DNA from: Acidobacteriota bacterium | Lineage (GTDB): Bacteria; Acidobacteriota; Aminicenantia; UBA2199 | Assembly (NCBI GenBank): GCA_022711715.1 | Contig: JAKLEC010000011.1 | Coordinates: forward strand, 1-38,761 | Length of the DNA: 38,761 nucleotides | Direction of reading: 5' to 3' | Shown: positions 32,977 to 38,761 of the stretch, in pieces | Numbering within the stretch: the first letter of the stretch is position 1 | How the letters are laid out: each line of letters opens with the position of its first letter | Position numbers and translations under genes: made by a program | Notes under the pieces: generated by a model | Seen by the model: only the letters and a program-made list of their open reading frames with translations | Databases searched by the model: none | Told to the model about the DNA's origin: nothing

Positions 32977-33303
32977 CTAGTCCAGCACCACGCCGCACGA
33001 GCGGCAGACGCGCTGCTTGTTGGCGCCGCTGCCTTTGTAGCCGACGCGCACGCCCTTCTCGCACTCCTTGCAGTAGTACATCACCTGGCTCAGCGGGATG
33101 GCGCCCTCGCGCTCGACGATGCCGCCCTTGATGTTCTTCTGCGGGTTGGGGCGCACGTACTCCTTGATGACGTGGACCTTCTCCACCACCACGCGGTTCT
33201 TGTCGGCCACGACGCGCAGGACCTTGCCGGTCTTCTTGCGGTCCTGGCGGCGGCCGCTGGTGACGATCACCGGGTCGTTCTTCTTCAGCTTGAATGGGGC
33301 CAT
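32977..33303 (-). CDS. rplX: 50S ribosomal protein L24 with extra zinc ribbon
   Basis: The protein is 108 aa. An N-terminal KOW domain (KLKKNDPVIVTSGRRQDRKK...) initiates 50S assembly. The C-terminal part carries two CxxC pairs (Cys78/81 and Cys100/103), a zinc-ribbon-like addition seen in some phyla. ATG overlaps the rplN stop by 1 nt (TAATG). Confidence 0.96.
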   Translation of the reverse strand: MAPFKLKKNDPVIVTSGRRQDRKKTGKVLRVVADKNRVVVEKVHVIKEYVRPNPQKNIKGGIVEREGAIPLSQVMYYCKECEKGVRVGYKGSGANKQRVCRSCGVVLD

Positions 33304-33671
33304 TAGATCACCTCGGGGGCCAGGGACACGATCTTCATGAACTTCTTCTCGCGCAGCTCGCGGGCCACCGGCCCGAAGACGCGCGTGCCGACGGGCTCGT
33401 TGGCCTTGTCGATGATCACGGCGGCATTGTCGGAAAAGCGGATGTAGGAGCCGTCCTTGCGCCGGCACTCCTTGCGCGTGCGCACGATGACGGCGCGGAT
33501 GACGTCGCCCTTCTTCAGCTTGGCGTTGGCCTCGGCGATCTTGACCGAGCCCACGAAGATGTCGCCCACCTTGGCGATCTTGCCCACGTCGCCGCCGACG
33601 GCGCGGATGAACATGACCTCCTTGGCTCCGGAGTTGTCGGCCACCTTAAGCCTGGTTTGCATCTGTATCAT
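33303..33671 (-). CDS. rplN: 50S ribosomal protein L14
   Basis: The protein is 122 aa, starting [20 protein letters not shown] and ending EVI. Standard length. It overlaps rpsQ by 26 nt; GAGGTG inside rpsQ serves as its ribosome-binding site. Confidence 0.97.
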   Translation of the reverse strand: MIQMQTRLKVADNSGAKEVMFIRAVGGDVGKIAKVGDIFVGSVKIAEANAKLKKGDVIRAVIVRTRKECRRKDGSYIRFSDNAAVIIDKANEPVGTRVFGPVARELREKKFMKIVSLAPEVI

Positions 33672-33954
33672 TGGGCACCTCGATCTTCTGCATCACCGGG
33701 ATGACGCGCGTCACCAGCCAGCGCTTGCGCTTGCTCAGCGGCCGCACCGGCTTGATGGTGACGATGTCCCCCGCCTTGCACTTCTTGGCCTCGTCGTGGG
33801 CCAGGAAGGTGGTCTTCTTGCGGATGGTCTTGCCGTACTGCGCGTGCTGGATGACCCGCTCCACGCTCACCGAGACGGTCTTCTCAGCGCGCGCGGCCAC
33901 GACCACGCCCTGCAGCGTGCGCTCAACCTTTGCTTTTTTCTGTGTTTTGTCCAT
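33646..33954 (-). CDS. rpsQ: 30S ribosomal protein S17
   Basis: The protein is 102 aa, about 15 longer than the usual 85 through a C-terminal extension into the rplN start. [22 protein letters not shown] and [21 protein letters not shown] are diagnostic. It overlaps the 3' end of rpmC by 32 nt in another frame. Confidence 0.96.
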   Translation of the reverse strand: MDKTQKKAKVERTLQGVVVAARAEKTVSVSVERVIQHAQYGKTIRKKTTFLAHDEAKKCKAGDIVTIKPVRPLSKRKRWLVTRVIPVMQKIEVPNDTDANQA

Positions 33955-34144
33955 TGTGCGACCTCATTTCCTTCAGGATGGTCATGTACTTGGCGATGTC
34001 GCGCTTGGTCTGGCGGATCTTGTAGGGGTTCTCCGCCTGGCCCAGCGTCTTCTGGAACTTCTGCTTGAACAGCTTGTCGCGCAGCTCGACCAGCTTGGCC
34101 TCGATCTCGTTCGCCGCCATGGCGCGAATGTCCTTGATTTTCAT
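33923..34144 (-). CDS. rpmC: 50S ribosomal protein L29
   Basis: The protein is 73 aa, a two-helix coiled coil beginning [20 protein letters not shown]. It is located at the polypeptide exit tunnel near the SRP/trigger factor site. The ATG overlaps the rplP stop by 4 nt and its end overlaps rpsQ by 32 nt. Confidence 0.96.
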   Translation of the reverse strand: MKIKDIRAMAANEIEAKLVELRDKLFKQKFQKTLGQAENPYKIRQTKRDIAKYMTILKEMRSHNGQNTEKSKG

Positions 34145-34566
34145 TGTCCGGCTCCTATCTGCGCGCGCGAGATGAAGCGGGTCTTGAACGGCAGCTTGCG
34201 CTGCGCCAGCTTCATGGCCTCGCGGGCCAGGTCCTCGCTGACGCCTTCCAGCTCGTAGAGGACGCGGCCGCGCTTGACGACGTCGACCCAGAACTCCGGG
34301 TCGCCCTTGCCCTTGCCCATGCGCACCTCGACCGGCTTCTTGGTGACAGGCTTGAAGGGGAAGACCCGCACCCACAGCTTGCCGCCGCGCTTGATGAAAC
34401 GGTTGATGGCGATGCGGCCGGCCTCGATCTGCCGGGCGGTGAGCCAGTCGTTCTCCATCGCCTGCAGGCCGAAGTCGCCGAACTCCAGCTTATTGCCCTT
34501 GGTGGCCATGCCGCGGCGCTTGCCGCGGAAGACCTTCCGATGCTTGACCTTCGCTGGCATCAACAT
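34141..34566 (-). CDS. rplP: 50S ribosomal protein L16
   Basis: The protein is 141 aa, starting [40 protein letters not shown] and [17 protein letters not shown] are diagnostic. It positions the A-site tRNA. GGAG lies 8 nt before the first ATG. Confidence 0.97.
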   Translation of the reverse strand: MLMPAKVKHRKVFRGKRRGMATKGNKLEFGDFGLQAMENDWLTARQIEAGRIAINRFIKRGGKLWVRVFPFKPVTKKPVEVRMGKGKGDPEFWVDVVKRGRVLYELEGVSEDLAREAMKLAQRKLPFKTRFISRAQIGAGQ

Positions 34567-34569
34567 GGT

Positions 34570-35253
<684 letters not shown>

Positions 35254-35256
35254 GAT

Positions 35257-35607
35257 TTACCCCTTCCTTTCGTCCAGATACAGGCTGATGTGGGAGTAAT
35301 GCTTGAGGATGCGCATGGCGCGCCCGCGCGGCGCCGGCCGGAAGCGCTTCAGGTGCGGCGCCTTGCCGACGTGGGTGCGCGCGACATAGAGCTTGTCCAC
35401 GTCGATGTTGGGGAACTTGACCTGGGCGTTGGCGATGGCGGAGCGCAGGATGTCCATGACCATGCCGGCGGCCTTCTGGCGCCGCGAGAACTTCAGGATG
35501 GTCAGGGCCTCGCCGGCATCCTTGCCCTGGATCAGGTTCACGACCAGCTGGCTCTTCTGCGGCGAGATGCGCAAGAAGCGGCCCTTGGCGACTGCGATTT
35601 CGCTCAT
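35257..35607 (-). CDS. rplV: 50S ribosomal protein L22
   Basis: The protein is 116 aa. LRISPQKSQLVVNLIQGKDA, and the tunnel loop near APRGRAMRILKHYSHISLYL, are typical. Lines the exit tunnel. 10 nt after rpsS. Confidence 0.97.
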   Translation of the reverse strand: MSEIAVAKGRFLRISPQKSQLVVNLIQGKDAGEALTILKFSRRQKAAGMVMDILRSAIANAQVKFPNIDVDKLYVARTHVGKAPHLKRFRPAPRGRAMRILKHYSHISLYLDERKG

Positions 35608-35617
35608 GGCGTCCCTC

Positions 35618-35920
35618 CTAGCCCTTGGCCGGCGCGGCGGCGGCCGGGGCGGCGGCCTTTTCCTTGGAACTGTGGCCGCGGTAGGTGCGGGTCTCGGCGA
35701 ACTCGCCCAGCTTCAGCCCCACCATGTTCTCGGTGATGAAGACGGGGACGAACTTCTTGCCGTTGTGCACGGCCACGGTCATGCCCACCATCTCGGGGAT
35801 GACCGTCGAGCGCCGGAACCAGGTCTTGATGACGTCCTTCCTGCCGGAGTTCTTGGCTTCGACCACCCTCTTCAGCAGCTTCTCGTCGATATACACGCCT
35901 TTCTTGACGGAACGGCTCAT
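35618..35920 (-). CDS. rpsS: 30S ribosomal protein S19
   Basis: The protein is 100 aa, starting [16 protein letters not shown]. Core motifs [20 protein letters not shown] and HKLGEF-like [16 protein letters not shown] are present. The last 15 residues are an Ala/Pro/Lys tail. 3 nt after rplB. Confidence 0.97.
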   Translation of the reverse strand: MSRSVKKGVYIDEKLLKRVVEAKNSGRKDVIKTWFRRSTVIPEMVGMTVAVHNGKKFVPVFITENMVGLKLGEFAETRTYRGHSSKEKAAAPAAAAPAKG

Positions 35921-35923
35921 GGC

Positions 35924-36748
35924 TTACTTTCTCCTTTTGACGATGAATTTCTGGGTGCGCTTGTTCTTGCGCGTCTTGTAGCCCTTGGTGGGCTTGCCCC
36001 AGGGGGTCACCGGATGACGGCCGCCCTTGGTCTTGCCTTCGCCGCCGCCCAGGGGATGGTCGATGGGATTCATCACCGTGCCGCGCACGTGCGGGCGCCA
36101 GCCCTGCCAGCGGGTGCGGCCGGCCTTGCCGACCTTGATGTTGGCGCGCTCGACGTTGCCCAGCTGGCCGATGGTGGCGCGGCAGCGCACGTGCACCTTG
36201 CGCAGCTCGCCCGAGGGCATCTTCAGCAGGGCGTAGGCGCCCTCCTTGGCCATCAGCGTGGCGGCGGCGCCGGCGGTGCGCGCCAGCTGGCCGCCGCGCT
36301 TGGGGCTGAGCTCGACGTTGTGCACGGTGGTGCCGACCGGGATGTTCTGGATCAGCAGCGCGTAGCCGGGCAGGATCTCGGACTCGGAATCGGTGGCCAG
36401 CACCGCGTCGCCGACCTTCATGCCCAGCGGCGCCAGGATGTAGCGGCGCTCGCCGTCCCGGTACTTGACCAGGGCGATGCGCGGCGTGCGGTTGGGGTCG
36501 TACTCGATGGTCTCGACCACGCCGGGGATGTCCAGCTTGTCGCGGCGGAAGTCGATGACGCGGTACTTGCGCTTGTGGCCGCCGCCGTGGTGGCGCACGG
36601 CGATGCGCCCCATGTTGTTGCGGCCGCCACTCTTGTTCAGCGCCACCAGCAGCTTGCGGTAGGGCTTGTCGGTGGTCAGCTCGGCGAACGTGTAGCCGGC
36701 GCGGCCGCGCAGGCCCGCCGACACCGGGTTGTATGTCTTGATGCCCAT
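35924..36748 (-). CDS. rplB: 50S ribosomal protein L2
   Basis: The protein is 274 aa. [19 protein letters not shown] and [16 protein letters not shown] (His231, the conserved histidine near the peptidyl transferase centre) are diagnostic, with C-terminal [13 protein letters not shown] overlaps the rplW stop by 1 nt. Confidence 0.98.
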   Translation of the reverse strand: MGIKTYNPVSAGLRGRAGYTFAELTTDKPYRKLLVALNKSGGRNNMGRIAVRHHGGGHKRKYRVIDFRRDKLDIPGVVETIEYDPNRTPRIALVKYRDGERRYILAPLGMKVGDAVLATDSESEILPGYALLIQNIPVGTTVHNVELSPKRGGQLARTAGAAATLMAKEGAYALLKMPSGELRKVHVRCRATIGQLGNVERANIKVGKAGRTRWQGWRPHVRGTVMNPIDHPLGGGEGKTKGGRHPVTPWGKPTKGYKTRKNKRTQKFIVKRRK

Positions 36749-37044
36749 TAGATCACCTCGACGTATTCGATCATCTTGGCCTCGGGGCTGAGCTTGACGT
36801 AGGCCTTCTTCCAGTCCGAACGCCGCCCCACGTAGCGGCCGTGGCGTTTTTCCTTGCCCTGGAAGTTCAGGATGCGAACCGACTGCACCTTGGTCTTGAA
36901 CAGCTCTTCCACGGCCTTCTTGACCATGATCTTGTTGGCGTCGCGGTGCACCTTGAAGCACAGCAGGCGCTGCGAGTCCTTGAGGCCGGTGGACTTCTCG
37001 GTGACCAGCGGCGCCAGGATCATCTGACCGTATTGCAGCTTCAT
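36748..37044 (-). CDS. rplW: 50S ribosomal protein L23
   Basis: The protein is 98 aa. [18 protein letters not shown] and the [17 protein letters not shown] end are typical. It is the docking site for trigger factor and SRP. ATG overlaps the rplD stop by 4 nt. Confidence 0.97.
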   Translation of the reverse strand: MKLQYGQMILAPLVTEKSTGLKDSQRLLCFKVHRDANKIMVKKAVEELFKTKVQSVRILNFQGKEKRHGRYVGRRSDWKKAYVKLSPEAKMIEYVEVI

Positions 37045-37661
37045 TTCAGCACCTCCGCCAGCTTCTTCACCGCGTCGACCGACAGCATGATATGGTCGTA
37101 GTGCAGCGAATCGTAAATGTTCATCTCGCCCACGTCGATGGCCTTGACGTGCGGCAGGTTGCGCGTGGACAGCATCAGCTCGCTGTTGCCGCGCTGGTCG
37201 ACGATCAGCAGGCGGTCGAAGTGGAAGGGCTTCAGCGCCTTGACGGTGTCCTTGGTCTTGGCCGACGCCAGCTTCAGCTCGTCGAGGACGAGCAGGCGGT
37301 CGTTGCGCACCTTCTCCGACAGCACCGACTTGATGGCGTTGCGCCGCGCCCGCTTGGGCATCTCGTAGGAGTAATCGCGCGGCTTGGGGCCGAAGGTGGT
37401 GCCGCCCTTGCGCCACAGCGGCGAGCGCAGCGCGCCCATGCGCGCGCGGCCGGTGCCCTTCTGCTTCCACAGCTTCTTGCCGCTGCCGGAGACCTCGGCG
37501 CGGGTCTTGGTGCTGGCCGTGCCCTGGCGCTGGTTGGCGTTGTAGTTCTTCACCGCCTCGTAGATCAGGTGCTCCTTCAGCGGGTAGCCGAAGACGGATT
37601 CGGGGAGCTCCAGCTCGCTGACCTCTTTATTCTTGATGTTGCGGACTTTGACCTTGACCAT
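37041..37661 (-). CDS. rplD: 50S ribosomal protein L4
   Basis: The protein is 206 aa. The tunnel loop with [19 protein letters not shown] and [13 protein letters not shown] is diagnostic. L4 regulates the S10 operon in some bacteria; the leader is outside the window. 2 nt after rplC. The long frame upstream is a shadow of rplC. Confidence 0.97.
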   Translation of the reverse strand: MVKVKVRNIKNKEVSELELPESVFGYPLKEHLIYEAVKNYNANQRQGTASTKTRAEVSGSGKKLWKQKGTGRARMGALRSPLWRKGGTTFGPKPRDYSYEMPKRARRNAIKSVLSEKVRNDRLLVLDELKLASAKTKDTVKALKPFHFDRLLIVDQRGNSELMLSTRNLPHVKAIDVGEMNIYDSLHYDHIMLSVDAVKKLAEVLK

Positions 37662-37663
37662 GC

Positions 37664-38299
37664 TCAGCTCCTTTTGCGGGAATCCTTCAGCACGTAGAGG
37701 TAGTTGCCGTTGTGGCCGGGGACGGCGCCGCGCACCATGAGCACGTTGCGCTCCTTGTCCACCTTGACCACCTCCAGGCCGCGCACCGTCTTGCGGCGGC
37801 CGCCCATGCGCCCGGGCATGCCCTTGCCCTTGATCACCTCGCCGGGGTAGGTGTTGCTGCCGGCCGAGCCGATGGCGCGGTGGAACATCGAGCCGTGGCT
37901 GGAGCGGCCGCCGCTGAAGCCGTGGCGCTTGACCACGCCCTGGAAGCCCTTGCCCTTGGTGGTGCCGCAGACGCGCACGATCTCGCTCTCGCTGAAGATG
38001 TCCACGCTGACGCTGGCGCCCACCGCCGGGCCGGCCTCGTCCACCACGAACTCGCGCAGCCGCCGGGTGGGCGGCACGTTGGCCTTGGCGAAGTGGCCCT
38101 TCATGGGCTTGTTGACGTTCTTGACCTGCCGTGGCTCGACGAAGCCCAGCTGGGCCCGACCCGGCTTGCCGGGAGCGGCGCTCTTCCTCTGGATCACCAG
38201 GCACGGCCCGGCCTGGATCATGGTCACCGGGATGACGATGCCGTCATCGGTGAACAGCTGGGTCATGCCGATCTTCTTGCCGATAATTCCCTGGATCAT
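37664..38299 (-). CDS. rplC: 50S ribosomal protein L3
   Basis: The protein is 211 aa, starting [39 protein letters not shown] and the [15 protein letters not shown] stretch are diagnostic. Early assembly protein. 16 nt after rpsJ. Confidence 0.98.
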   Translation of the reverse strand: MIQGIIGKKIGMTQLFTDDGIVIPVTMIQAGPCLVIQRKSAAPGKPGRAQLGFVEPRQVKNVNKPMKGHFAKANVPPTRRLREFVVDEAGPAVGASVSVDIFSESEIVRVCGTTKGKGFQGVVKRHGFSGGRSSHGSMFHRAIGSAGSNTYPGEVIKGKGMPGRMGGRRKTVRGLEVVKVDKERNVLMVRGAVPGHNGNYLYVLKDSRKRS

Positions 38300-38315
38300 C
38301 GTTTCACCTTCTTGC

Positions 38316-38624
38316 TCAGTTGGACTTGACCTCGACCTCGACGCCGGCCGGAAGGTCCATCTTCTTCAGCTCGGAGATCGTGTCGTCGTTGTGCTCGCGG
38401 ATCTCGATCAGCCGGGCGTGCGAGCGGCGCTCGAAGTGCTCGCGCGACTTCTTGTCGGTGTGCGGCGAGCGCAGCACGCAGAAGCGCTCGATGCGCGTCG
38501 GCAGCGGGATGGGGCCGGTGACCACCGCGCCGGTGCGCTTGGCCTTGGCCACGATCTCGGCCGAGGACTTGTCCAGCACGCGGTTGTCGAACGATTTCAG
38601 CTTGATGCGGATTTTGGTCAGCAT
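38316..38624 (-). CDS. rpsJ: 30S ribosomal protein S10
   Basis: The protein is 102 aa. [39 protein letters not shown] and the [18 protein letters not shown] C-terminus are typical. It is also the NusB partner in antitermination. 9 nt after the tuf stop, with AGGAG before the ATG. Confidence 0.98.
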   Translation of the reverse strand: MLTKIRIKLKSFDNRVLDKSSAEIVAKAKRTGAVVTGPIPLPTRIERFCVLRSPHTDKKSREHFERRSHARLIEIREHNDDTISELKKMDLPAGVEVEVKSN

Positions 38625-38633
38625 GTTCTCCTC

Positions 38634-38761
38634 TTACTCGATGATGTCGGTGACGCTGCCGGCGCCGATGGTGCGTCCGCCCTCGCGGATGGCGAACTTC
38701 AGCCCCTTCTCCATCGCGATCGGCGTGATCAGCGTGATCTCCAGGTTGGCGTTGTCCCCCG
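38634..38761 (-). CDS. tuf: Elongation factor Tu, C-terminal 41 residues (cut by window)
   Basis: The fragment encodes [20 protein letters not shown] and [14 protein letters not shown], the end of domain III of EF-Tu. The N-terminal part lies beyond the window edge, so its integrity is not visible. Its place next to rpsJ is the usual str-S10 junction. Confidence 0.95.
   Translation of the reverse strand, partial: GDNANLEITLITPIAMEKGLKFAIREGGRTIGAGSVTDIIE

Overview
The window is a GC-rich bacterial chromosome segment. Nucleotides ~23,600-38,761 carry an intact tuf-S10-spc-alpha ribosomal protein super-operon on the minus strand. Nucleotides 1-23,600 carry a mosaic of small operons on both strands. 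Lipoprotein signals, a Tat substrate, a bactofilin, a C-terminal rubredoxin-FTR fusion and secreted amidohydrolase/DUF885-type proteins suggest an anaerobic, diderm, Acidobacteriota-like heterotroph (the candidate lineage Aminicenantes would fit). That placement is inference only; no 16S gene is present.

Layout. 1-620: gene-free, with three copies of a triple-hairpin repeat and other large hairpins. 621-5478 (+): a two-domain secreted protein, a lipoprotein of unknown function, an AGE-fold sugar epimerase-like secreted protein and a DUF885-like metallopeptidase. 5707-7425 (-): an amidohydrolase lipoprotein. 7694-9151 (+): a class V aminotransferase. 9403-10199 (-): glutaredoxin plus an FTR-rubredoxin fusion. 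10525-15012 (-): an SOS mutagenesis cassette, lexA - Y-family polymerase - DnaE2-like polymerase, with a good promoter and a GTTC-N7-GTTC LexA box. 15360-16433 (+): a PspC protein and a small membrane protein. 16606-17793 (-): a periplasmic TPR-like protein. 18236-19291 (+): mtnA. 19278-20537 (-): a Tat-exported aldo/keto reductase with ferredoxin domain. 20719-21045 (-): a small anchored coiled-coil protein. 21302-23593 (-): GHL13-type protein, lipM and bactofilin, downstream of a tRNA-Gly(CCC) that follows rplQ directly. 23705-38761 (-): rplQ back to the 3' end of tuf.

The most striking observation is a family of intergenic inverted-repeat elements that I do not recognise as described. At least ten lie between 5,475 and 21,294. 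Each is about 90-280 bp and is bounded by two inverted arms; nearly every arm is exactly four tandem copies of a short unit. The unit is usually 7 nt, but 6 nt and 11 nt versions occur. Its sequence differs completely from element to element (GTGACGC, GGCGTAC, AAAAGGA, GTGATTC, GTGGTA and others). The architecture, a short outer flank resembling AACTC/CTATC and an inner border resembling CAACAGCAAT recur while the repeat itself changes. Elements fill most intergenic gaps, supply the stop codon of one gene, encode the last residues of another, and one sits inside the SOS operon.

Several genes have consensus-like -35/-10 promoters whose -10 ends only 6-9 nt before the start codon, which predicts leaderless mRNAs alongside ordinary Shine-Dalgarno genes.
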